Source: Bacteroidetes bacterium 4572_114
Lineage (GTDB): Bacteria > Bacteroidota > Bacteroidia > Bacteroidales > 4484-276
NCBI GenBank assembly: GCA_002254335.1
Contig: NIVA01000162.1
Span: forward strand, 1-5,997
Reading direction: 5' to 3'
DNA length: 5,997 nt
The notes below the pieces were generated by a model. It saw nothing but the letters and a program-made list of their open reading frames with translations, was not told the DNA's origin and made no database searches. Below, piece after piece: positions 1 to 4,703 of the stretch (position 1 is its first letter; every line of letters starts with the position of its first letter). The position numbers and the translations under genes are program-made.

Positions 1-80
1 GTCGGGAGATCGGCAAAATTGTGGAAACCCCAACCAGTTCCCTGGAAAAAGATATGCTGCTTATTGTAAGCTTGAATTAG
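1..80 (+). CDS. 3' end of a thioredoxin-like gene, duplicate of 907-1416 (partial, cut by window start)
   Basis: Reading from base 3, the sequence encodes the last 25 residues of a thioredoxin-fold protein and stops at TAG 78-80. The residues are the same as the last 25 of the complete gene at 907-1416, from REIGKIVE to the final SLN. At DNA level bases 1-73 are identical to 1337-1409. The first difference is a silent TTG/TTA Leu codon, and the stop codon differs (TAG here, TGA there). Such identity implies a very recent duplication or gene conversion. Whether the rest of this copy is intact cannot be seen. By analogy with the full copy it would be an exported redox-fold protein. Confidence 0.85.
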   Translation, partial: REIGKIVETPTSSLEKDMLLIVSLN

Positions 81-140
81 TTGTCATTTGTGGTAAGTAA
101 TGGTCAGTAATGGTCATTGATGGTCATTTATTGTCATTGA
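81..140 (+). repeat. Array of six 10-bp degenerate tandem repeats
   Basis: Six consecutive 10-bp units follow the stop codon directly: TTGTCATTTG, TGGTAAGTAA, TGGTCAGTAA, TGGTCATTGA, TGGTCATTTA and TTGTCATTGA. They share the frame T(T/G)GT(C/A)A(T/G)T. The array is in the same place relative to the gene end as the larger array at 1417-1516, but its units mostly carry GTCA where the other has GTAA. The two arrays have therefore diverged or been rebuilt while the adjoining coding sequence stayed identical. No protein is encoded. Confidence 0.85.
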
Positions 141-150
141 TAATACAATA

Positions 151-298
151 ATGAGTCCGGTCTAAAAACGAAGTTTTTGAAAATTAGTGAAATTTAATTA
201 TTTTCAAACATAAGATTACAAGGTAATTAGAAAAGTTTATTAGCGCATCCATACGGACAAGTTTCGCGGCTAAATATTGCTTTTTAGACCGGACTCAT
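151..298. mobile_element. MITE-like element with perfect 18-bp terminal inverted repeats
   Basis: ATGAGTCCGGTCTAAAAA at 151-168 is exactly repeated in inverse orientation at 281-298, bounding a 148-bp AT-rich segment without a coding frame. One base further out the match can be extended with one mismatch (19 of 20). Inside are smaller hairpins: AAAAAC-GAA-GTTTTT at 163-177, and TGAAAAT 178-184 with ATTTTCA 200-206. Size, lack of coding capacity and perfect termini fit a miniature inverted-repeat element mobilised by a transposase elsewhere. I see no clear target-site duplication (left flank ACAATA, right flank AAATGT), so insertion by transposition is not proven. A very long transcribed stem-loop is the alternative. 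Confidence 0.6.
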
Positions 299-340
299 AA
301 ATGTAACGAGGATTATTATTTGATATAAAAAAACGAGAAG

Positions 341-577
341 ATGAGTACAAATGAAATTAAAGGAAAATTGCATGAAAGCATCGAGAATATTGATGATAAT
401 GAATTCTTATTGACTATTAAAGAAATAATAGAGCATAAATATCAAGCTGAAGATTCGATAGAATTACCTGAATGGCAATTGAAAAGAATTGAAGAATCTG
501 AAAGGCAAATTGAAAATGGTGAATTTTATACAGATGAACAGGTTGATAACGTAATTGATAAATGGTTAGGGGAATAG
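341..577 (+). CDS. Antitoxin of a ParE-type toxin-antitoxin pair
   Basis: A 78-residue acidic protein, mainly helical in appearance, encoded just ahead of a ParE-like toxin with a 16-bp overlap. It resembles the small Bacteroidetes addiction-module proteins. Its N-terminal half begins LHESIENIDDNEFLLTIKEI, the helical region seen in that group. The C-terminal half has LPEWQLKRIEESERQIENGE followed by TDEQV, the usual toxin-binding tail. Antitoxins of this kind neutralise the partner toxin by direct binding and usually repress their own operon; both roles are inferred here. ATG 341 is preceded by an A-rich leader (AAAAAAACGAGAAG), typical of Bacteroidetes start regions. The gene is visibly more AT-rich than panC or radA, consistent with acquisition as an accessory module. 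The pair lies directly downstream of the MITE-like element. Confidence 0.75.
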   Translation: MSTNEIKGKLHESIENIDDNEFLLTIKEIIEHKYQAEDSIELPEWQLKRIEESERQIENGEFYTDEQVDNVIDKWLGE

Positions 578-861
578 TCTGGTCAAAAAATGCACTTAGG
601 GACAAAGTGCAAATATTAGGATATTGGCACAGAAGAATCGGAACTTTAACATATTCCCGAAAACTTGATGTAGAACTAAAACAATCCGTTAAACTTTTAA
701 AAAGTTTTCCTAAAATGGGAAGGCCCTATAAAAATACCGAAATCCGTTTTTTGGTAAAGGATTATTATCATATTTTTTACAAATATTCTGATAATATAAT
801 TAAGGTATTACATATCTGGGATAGTAGAAGAAATCCAGATGATTTGATAATTGTAGGGTGA
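562..861 (+). CDS. ParE/RelE-superfamily toxin
   Basis: A 99-residue basic protein with the pattern of Bacteroidetes ParE-type toxins. It has an N-terminal strand (GIVWSKNAL), helices ending in SVKLLKSFPKMGRPY, then beta strands IRFLVKDYYHIFYKYSDNIIKVLHIWDSRRNPDDL. The motifs FPKMGRP, the V-(K/R)-DY-x-IFY strand and the terminal IWDSRRNPDDL are characteristic of the family. ParE members poison DNA gyrase, while RelE members cleave mRNA at the ribosome. The sequence is closer to ParE, but the target cannot be decided from it. The start lies inside the antitoxin gene (16-bp overlap, different frame), so the two are almost certainly co-translated with the antitoxin first. Length is normal and nothing suggests decay. 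Confidence 0.8.
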   Translation: MVRGIVWSKNALRDKVQILGYWHRRIGTLTYSRKLDVELKQSVKLLKSFPKMGRPYKNTEIRFLVKDYYHIFYKYSDNIIKVLHIWDSRRNPDDLIIVG

Positions 862-906
862 TCTTCTATCAATTGCATTTATATCATATCCTGAAAAATA
901 AAAATC

Positions 907-1416
907 ATGAAAAATATAATTTTCGTTTTATTGCTGGTATTCAGTAGCCATTTGTTTGCTCAAGAACTGAATAAAGTTATTATCGACCCAAAACTTGAAA
1001 AGGAAGTGCTGATAGGAAAGTGCGACCGTGATGGTTTAAAATCCGAAGTTTTTGCTGAATATTTCAATGAAGGCTACAGTAATTACGTGCCCGATGAGAA
1101 TATCATCAGGCAGTTGAAAAAGAAAAAGAAAGGCCTCAATATTGTAATCGTTATGGGATCGTGGTGTGGCGACAGTAAAGAGCAGGTGCCGAAGTTTTAT
1201 AAAATATTAGACCAGATTGGTTTCAAAGAATCTAAAGTCGAATTAATCAGCGTCGATGGGGCCAAGAGTGCCGGCGATGAAGACATTTCAGGGCTTAATA
1301 TACAACGTGTCCCAACATTTTTTTTCTACAAGGGCGGTCGGGAGATCGGCAAAATTGTGGAAACCCCAACCAGTTCCCTGGAAAAAGATATGCTGCTTAT
1401 TGTAAGCTTAAATTGA
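907..1416 (+). CDS. Exported thioredoxin-like protein with a single-cysteine WCGDS site
   Basis: A 169-residue protein starting with a signal peptide (MKNIIFVLLLVFSSHLFA, probable cleavage before Gln19), so it should act in the periplasm or be membrane-tethered. The thioredoxin fold follows: strand LNIVIVMGSWCGDSKEQVP at about 77-95, helix PKFYKILDQIGF, strand VELISVDG, and the cis-proline loop RVPTFFFYKGG (Pro136). The active site is W86-C87-G88-D89-S90 rather than CxxC, so only one cysteine is at the redox position. Bacteroidetes have a recognisable group of thioredoxin-family proteins with WCGDS, so this is probably a family trait rather than damage. A second cysteine (Cys39) lies outside the site. 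Its last 25 codons are duplicated at the window start. The stop codon adjoins the 10-bp array at 1417. The substrate is unknown. Confidence 0.85.
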   Translation: MKNIIFVLLLVFSSHLFAQELNKVIIDPKLEKEVLIGKCDRDGLKSEVFAEYFNEGYSNYVPDENIIRQLKKKKKGLNIVIVMGSWCGDSKEQVPKFYKILDQIGFKESKVELISVDGAKSAGDEDISGLNIQRVPTFFFYKGGREIGKIVETPTSSLEKDMLLIVSLN

Positions 1417-1516
1417 TTGTAATTGATTGTAATTTGTGGTAATTGATGGTAATTGATTGTAATTGATTGTAATTTGTGGTAATTGATGGTAATTGATTGT
1501 AATTTGTGGTAATTGA
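1417..1516 (+). repeat. Array of ten 10-bp tandem repeats with 40-bp higher order
   Basis: Three unit types occur: A TTGTAATTGA, B TTGTAATTTG, C TGGTAATTGA. Their order is A B C C / A B C C / B C, so a 40-bp block (1417-1456) is exactly repeated at 1457-1496 before a partial third copy. The last ten bases of the upstream gene, including its TGA, match unit A at 7 of 10 positions, which suggests the array grew out of the gene end. AATT recurs every 10 bp, eleven times from 1411 to 1514, close to the helical repeat of DNA. Intrinsic curvature is therefore possible. No coding function is visible. Confidence 0.9.
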
Positions 1517-1552
1517 AAATATGATATTGAGTTCAACCTATAAAGCTGGTAT

Positions 1553-1655
1553 TTGGGTGAATAGCTGTCAAACAGTTTAGGTTAAAGGTCAGATATATAA
1601 TGTTTTAGATTCAGTGGTAATTTTGAGGTCAACTGTCTGACAGCTTTTCAGACAA
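1553..1655. repeat. Long imperfect inverted repeat (25-bp arms)
   Basis: The left arm 1553-1577 pairs with the right arm 1631-1655 at 21 of 25 positions. The core AGCTGTCAAACAGTT (1563-1577) matches the inverse of 1631-1645 at 14 of 15. The 53-bp middle is AT-rich. The right arm itself contains CTGTC-T-GACAG (1633-1643) and an alternative small hairpin, TGTCTGA 1634-1640 with TCAGACA 1648-1654. No T-tract follows, so it is not a standard intrinsic terminator. It could be a decayed MITE, a processed RNA stem-loop at the end of the thioredoxin transcript, or an operator pair. Confidence 0.55.
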
Positions 1656-1713
1656 TAATCATTTCACACGAATCAAAACTTGTCCGTTCGTACGGGTGGA
1701 TGGATGACAACCA

Positions 1714-1769
1714 AATGACGCAAAGCCATTGACCACCCAATGACGCAAAGCCATTGACCACCTAATGAC
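1714..1769 (+). repeat. 25-bp direct repeat, two copies plus partial third
   Basis: The unit at 1714-1738 begins AATGACGCAAAGCCATTGAC. It is repeated at 1739-1763 with a single difference in the last base, and AATGAC starts a third copy at 1764. The ATG at 1765 that would extend the panC frame is part of this third copy, which argues against it being the real start. The words AATGAC and CATTGACCA are inverse relatives of GTCATT and TGGTCAATG, the vocabulary of the 10-bp array at 81-140. Confidence 0.85.
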
Positions 1770-1794
1770 ACGAAGTAAAAAACAATATTTCATT

Positions 1795-2637
1795 ATGAAA
1801 ATTTGCAAAACCATTTCTGAAACGCAGGATTACGTGGCCAAACTCCGAAAAAGCGGTAAGTCTATTGGTTTTGTCCCTACTATGGGCGCATTGCACGCTG
1901 GGCATATCTCGCTGCTAAAAACTGCTTCTTTAAATAATGATGTTGTGGCCTCCAGCATTTTTGTGAACCCAATCCAATTTAACAAAAAGGAAGATCTGCA
2001 AAAGTATCCCCGCACTTTAGAGGATGATATCAGGAAATTAGAGGAGATTGAATGTGACCTGCTTTTCAATCCTGATGTTGATGAAATGTATCCCGAACCG
2101 GTTTTGGACAGGTATAATTTCGGGAATTTGGATAAGGTAATGGAGGGCAGGCACCGGCCCGGCCATTTTAATGGTGTTGCTGTTGTGGTGCGCAAACTCT
2201 TTGAGATTGTGAAACCCGACAGGGCATATTTTGGGATGAAAGATTATCAGCAACTAAAAATCATCCAGGCCATGGTTAGTAAACTTGGGCTGCCCGTTCA
2301 AATCATCCCGTGTCCCACCATGCGTGAACCTGATGGACTGGCCATGAGTTCGCGCAACGTGAGGCTAACTGCGGATGAACGTAAGATAGCACCAGTGATT
2401 TTCAGGGTTTTAAACGGTGTAAGGGATAGGATGGGACAACATGATATTGCTGAAGTTGAAAAATGGGCCATCCATCAATTGAACAATTATGATGAATTGG
2501 AAGTTGAATATCTTGAAATTGTTAATACCGGGACATTATCAAAACCCAATAGCCTGCCCGAACCTAACAGTTTAATCGTTTGCGCGGCCGTCAACCTTGG
2601 GAAAGTAAGGCTCATCGACAACTTGGTTATTAATTAG
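1795..2637 (+). CDS. panC: Pantothenate synthetase (pantoate--beta-alanine ligase)
   Basis: A cytoplasmic enzyme joining pantoate and beta-alanine with ATP (via pantoyl-adenylate) to make pantothenate, the coenzyme A precursor. The 280 residues are the usual family length. Diagnostic segments are VPTMGALHAGHISLL (residues 27-41, the HxGH nucleotide-binding motif with His34 and His37), SIFVNPIQF (54-62), EGRHRPGHFNGVAVVV (117-132), FGMKDYQQL (146-154, the FGxKD motif) and DGLAMSSRN (180-188, the KMSKS-like loop). All appear intact. I chose ATG 1795 rather than the in-frame ATG 1765: family members begin at this point, and the upstream ATG lies within the 25-bp direct repeats. The expected partner panD is reduced to a remnant directly downstream, so the beta-alanine source is uncertain. 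Confidence 0.95.
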   Translation: MKICKTISETQDYVAKLRKSGKSIGFVPTMGALHAGHISLLKTASLNNDVVASSIFVNPIQFNKKEDLQKYPRTLEDDIRKLEEIECDLLFNPDVDEMYPEPVLDRYNFGNLDKVMEGRHRPGHFNGVAVVVRKLFEIVKPDRAYFGMKDYQQLKIIQAMVSKLGLPVQIIPCPTMREPDGLAMSSRNVRLTADERKIAPVIFRVLNGVRDRMGQHDIAEVEKWAIHQLNNYDELEVEYLEIVNTGTLSKPNSLPEPNSLIVCAAVNLGKVRLIDNLVIN

Positions 2638-2645
2638 TATTTTTG
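2638..2645 (+). promoter_or_regulatory. Bacteroidetes-type -7 box (TATTTTTG)
   Basis: TATTTTTG, followed by CGCCC, exactly matches the Bacteroidetes sigma-70 -7 consensus TAnnTTTG and starts immediately after the panC stop codon. No TTTG is correctly spaced upstream; the nearest TTGG, at 2623, is only 12 bp away. The site lies 9 bp before the ATG of the panD remnant, so it probably was the panD promoter. It would now drive the flippase-like gene and rfaE2. Confidence 0.6.
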
Positions 2646-2653
2646 CGCCCACA

Positions 2654-2683
2654 ATGCACATAGAAATATTAAAATCAAATTGA
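2654..2683 (+). pseudogene. panD: Remnant of panD (aspartate 1-decarboxylase), first eight codons only
   Basis: ATG 2654 opens a nine-codon frame reading MHIEILKSN and then TGA. Bacteroidetes PanD proteins begin M-x-I-E-(V/I)-L-K-S-K-I-H-R, so residues 1-8 match this start. It also lies exactly where panD is expected, downstream of panC and ahead of the flippase-like gene, behind its own -7 box. Everything after codon eight is absent, including the Gly-Ser self-cleavage site that creates the pyruvoyl cofactor. The sequence instead runs straight into the start of the next gene. PanD makes beta-alanine from aspartate. A deletion of roughly 300 bp or more is inferred. A coincidental leader peptide is the alternative but seems unlikely given position and match. 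Confidence 0.7.
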
Positions 2684-3696
2684 AAAAGAATATTGTTTCG
2701 GTCATAAAAATCCTGTTTTTTCTTGCCATCGGAACCTTCTTTATTTGGCTGTTTTTGCGCCAACTAACCCCCGGACAAAAAAGAGAAATTTGGGATTTAT
2801 TTATCACCGCTAATTATAGTTGGATAATACTGTCGATTTTCATCGGTATTTTGAGCCATGTGGTCAGGGCTTACAGGTGGAGGATGCTTTTAGAACCTTT
2901 GGGTTACCGGCCAAAAATATCAAATACATTTTTTGCGGTAATGATCGGTTATCTGGCCAATATGGCCTTGCCCCGCCTGGGTGAAGTAACACGTTGTGGT
3001 GTGTTGAACAAATACGAGAAAATCCCCATAAACAAAGCCATTGGTACCGTAATTGTCGAAAGGAGCATCGATCTGGTTACATTCATCATTTTGTTTTTTA
3101 TCAACTTCTTTATCTTTTTCGATAAGCTCAACCTCTATGTTGATGAAAAAGTTTACAAACCATTGATGGAAAAGCTGAATATTTCGGATGAGACAACATT
3201 TTACCTATACATTTTAATCGGAATATTTGTAGTGTTTGCCGGTTTGTTCTTTCTTATCAGAAAGAGAATTAGTCACCTGAAAATTTATAAAAAAGTTAAA
3301 GAACTTCTGCTGGGGTTGTGGAACGGCTTATGGTCGGTAACAAAAATTAAAAAACCCTTTTTGTTTGTTTTCCAATCAGTGTTGATTTGGGCCTTATATT
3401 ACCTGATGGTGTATGTTTGTTTTTTCAGCTTGTCCGAAACCAGTCATTTGGGGTTTGATGCCGCTCTGTCCTTGCTAATTTTTGGATCGATTGGGATTAT
3501 GTTGGTGCAGGGTGGCATAGGGATTTACCCTGCCATTATTGCCGAAACCCTGGTGCTTTACAATATTACAAATATCTTTGGTTATGCCTTAGGGTGGTTG
3601 ACCTGGACAGCCCAAACCCTGATGATTGTCGTGGCCGGTACCGTATCTTTAATTTTATTGCCAATCTATAATAAACGTAAACATGAAAAAACTTGA
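2680..3696 (+). CDS. Flippase-like / lysylphosphatidylglycerol synthase transmembrane-domain protein (UPF0104)
   Basis: A 338-residue inner-membrane protein with about eight hydrophobic segments (near 8-27, 48-65, 82-100, 128-148, 173-193, 226-250, 262-285 and 303-329). Family marks are RAYRWRMLLEPLG, LPRLGEVTRCGVL, ERSIDLVTF and GGIGIYPAI. It matches the membrane domain of the UPF0104/AglD-MprF family but lacks the soluble aminoacyl-transferase domain of MprF. A lipid or glycolipid transport role is therefore likelier than lipid lysylation; the substrate is unknown. No ATG exists in frame between the panC stop and the first membrane helix, so TTG 2680 (TTGAAAAAGAAT) is the best start. It overlaps the TGA of the panD remnant (TTGA), which could couple translation. 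The 3' end overlaps the heptose adenylyltransferase gene by 14 bp. Confidence 0.85.
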   Translation: MKKNIVSVIKILFFLAIGTFFIWLFLRQLTPGQKREIWDLFITANYSWIILSIFIGILSHVVRAYRWRMLLEPLGYRPKISNTFFAVMIGYLANMALPRLGEVTRCGVLNKYEKIPINKAIGTVIVERSIDLVTFIILFFINFFIFFDKLNLYVDEKVYKPLMEKLNISDETTFYLYILIGIFVVFAGLFFLIRKRISHLKIYKKVKELLLGLWNGLWSVTKIKKPFLFVFQSVLIWALYYLMVYVCFFSLSETSHLGFDAALSLLIFGSIGIMLVQGGIGIYPAIIAETLVLYNITNIFGYALGWLTWTAQTLMIVVAGTVSLILLPIYNKRKHEKT

Positions 3697-4177
3697 GCTG
3701 ATAAATTCAATGATTTTTGAAGAAAAAGAGGATATTAAATTTTGGTTGGGCAATTGGAGGTTTTATCAAAAAAAGATAGTTTTTACCAATGGGTGTTTCG
3801 ATATCCTCCACCGTGGGCATATCGACTATCTTGCCAAAGCAGCCGACTTGGGAGATATATTGATTGTTGGTTTAAATACCGATGAATCAGTTTCGGAGAT
3901 AAAGGGAAGCGGACGCCCCATCCAGGATCAAAAATCCCGGGCGATGATATTATCTGCCTTGCATTTTGTGGATGCAGTAGTCCTTTTTAATGAGGGCACC
4001 CCCTATGATTTGATTAAATTCGTAAAACCGGATTTCCTGGTAAAGGGCAGCGATTACCAGCCCACCGACATTGTTGGCTACGACATTGTAAAAGAAAAAA
4101 ACGGTAGCATAGTAACGATAGATTTTCTTGAGGGTTTTTCAACGAGTGGCATTATTGATCGTTGTAAGAAAACTTAA
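3683..4177 (+). CDS. rfaE2: D-glycero-beta-D-manno-heptose 1-phosphate adenylyltransferase (RfaE2-type, stand-alone)
   Basis: A cytoplasmic nucleotidyltransferase of 164 residues that should transfer AMP from ATP to heptose-1-phosphate, giving ADP-heptose for lipopolysaccharide core. It has the cytidylyltransferase-type motif TNGCFDILHRGHIDYL (35-50, with His43 and His46), IVGLNTDESV (61-70), VKPDFLVKGSDY (114-125) and the C-terminal EGFSTSGIIDR (150-160), equivalent to the S-T-T-x-I-I motif. It corresponds to the C-terminal half of HldE. The sugar kinase half is not in this window, as is usual where the two activities are separate genes. The start ATG 3683 lies within the 3' end of the membrane protein gene, so the two are probably co-translated. 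The exact sugar substrate rests on family assignment. Confidence 0.88.
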   Translation: MKKLELINSMIFEEKEDIKFWLGNWRFYQKKIVFTNGCFDILHRGHIDYLAKAADLGDILIVGLNTDESVSEIKGSGRPIQDQKSRAMILSALHFVDAVVLFNEGTPYDLIKFVKPDFLVKGSDYQPTDIVGYDIVKEKNGSIVTIDFLEGFSTSGIIDRCKKT

Positions 4178-4187
4178 AATAAATATT

Positions 4188-4463
4188 ATGCTTCTGAAAG
4201 TAACAAATGCAAAATATATTAATGACTATAAAATTGAATTGTTTTTTAATGATGGATATAATGGTATTGTTGACTTAAAGAATAGTATTAAAGGACAAGT
4301 TTTTATGCCATTGAATGATGTTGATTATTTTAAAACTTTCAAAACGAACCAGTGGACTATTGAATGGGATTGCGATGCAGATTTTGCTCCTGAATACCTG
4401 TATGATTTAATAATGAAACAAAGTAATAAGCAGGTCAACAAAATCTATAAGCAAGTGGGCTGA
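4188..4463 (+). CDS. DUF2442 domain protein
   Basis: A 91-residue protein matching the DUF2442 pattern: VTNAKYINDYKIELFFNDGYNGIVDLKNSIKG, then an FMPLNDVDYFKTF segment, and WDCDADFAPEYLYDLIM near the end. ATG 4188 is preferred over the in-frame ATG 4128, because the family begins here with MLLKV and the earlier codon lies inside rfaE2. DUF2442 genes commonly sit next to DUF4160 genes, and such pairs are regarded as putative toxin-antitoxin or regulatory modules. No DUF4160 gene is visible here, so this copy is solitary. It starts 10 bp after rfaE2 and may be read from that operon. It is clearly more AT-rich than rfaE2 and radA, suggesting later insertion. The last 16 residues (from KQSNKQVNK) look like an unstructured tail. 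Confidence 0.8.
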   Translation: MLLKVTNAKYINDYKIELFFNDGYNGIVDLKNSIKGQVFMPLNDVDYFKTFKTNQWTIEWDCDADFAPEYLYDLIMKQSNKQVNKIYKQVG

Positions 4464-4492
4464 AACTGGTAAACTGAAGGAAAACGGGTTTG

Positions 4493-4521
4493 CAAAGTTA
4501 TGCCCACTCAGATTGCACAAA
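4493..4521 (-). promoter_or_regulatory. Minus-strand Bacteroidetes promoter-like site
   Basis: Read on the minus strand, TTTG (4521-4518) is followed after 17 bp by TAACTTTG (4500-4493). This fits the TTTG / TAnnTTTG pattern at slightly short but acceptable spacing. It points into the 3' side of the DUF2442 gene, where I see no minus-strand gene. It could make an antisense RNA, be left over from an earlier gene arrangement, or be chance in AT-rich DNA. Confidence 0.3.
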
Positions 4522-4526
4522 ACCAA

Positions 4527-4703
4527 TTAACTAAGGTCTATAAAATTTGCAAAGTTTTTGCGTTTCAGTATAATTAAAAAATTGTTCACATAATAATATG
4601 CAGTGATGGTGAGCAGCATCGGCGTTCCGAAAGCCTTTCTGCTTATAGCCCGATCAATATAACCATAGAAATAAATGACACCGCCCAAACCCAAAACAGT
4701 ATT
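4527..4703 (-). other. Unexplained hydrophobic minus-strand frame, possible gene remnant
   Basis: A minus-strand frame is open from 4703 down to a TAA at 4527-4529. It encodes a membrane-like sequence that includes IYFYGYIDRAISRKAFGTP, then MLLTITAYYYVNNFLIILKR, ending ANFIDLS. The only ATG, at 4619, would give 30 residues. The 5' part overlaps the first codons of radA, so an intact gene here is unlikely. I do not recognise it. It could be a remnant of an older minus-strand gene or simply an open frame by chance. Confidence 0.2.

Larger units (their letters stand above)
1417..1794. other. Repeat-rich gene-free interval upstream of panC
   Basis: This 378-bp stretch holds no gene that I can support. 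In order it contains the 10-bp array, AT-rich unique sequence, a 25-bp-arm inverted repeat (1553-1655), a short unique stretch with ACTTGTCCGT (1678-1687), the 25-bp direct repeats and the panC leader. I found no exact TAnnTTTG box in it, so the panC promoter is not located. Bases 1676-1687 (AAACTTGTCCGT) are the inverse of 253-264 inside the MITE-like element, possibly a trace of a related element. Confidence 0.7.

Noticed and set aside
81..140. Repeat arrays considered as CRISPR
   Set aside because: The 10-bp units are contiguous with no spacers, and no cas genes are present.
417..605. Minus-strand open frame across the antitoxin/toxin overlap
   Set aside because: The plus-strand toxin-antitoxin pair explains this region, and no start signal is visible on the minus strand.
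1143..1180. Thioredoxin active site lacking the second cysteine, considered as a damaged gene
   Set aside because: WCGDS is a recurrent form in Bacteroidetes thioredoxin-family proteins, and the rest of the fold is intact.
1830..2195. Minus-strand open frame of 121 codons within panC
   Set aside because: It lies wholly opposite panC, whose motifs are intact. The translation shows no family pattern, so it is a shadow frame.
2560..2575. Local PNSLPEPNSL duplication near the PanC C-terminus
   Set aside because: Too short to be meaningful; the codons differ between the two halves and the protein length is normal.
2949..3131. Minus-strand open frame within the flippase-like gene
   Set aside because: Opposite a well-conserved coding region and low in complexity; a shadow frame.
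4454..4508. AGTGGGC (4454-4460) and GCCCACT (4502-4508) as a terminator stem after the DUF2442 gene
   Set aside because: Only 7 bp with a 41-base loop and no T-tract following; could well be chance.
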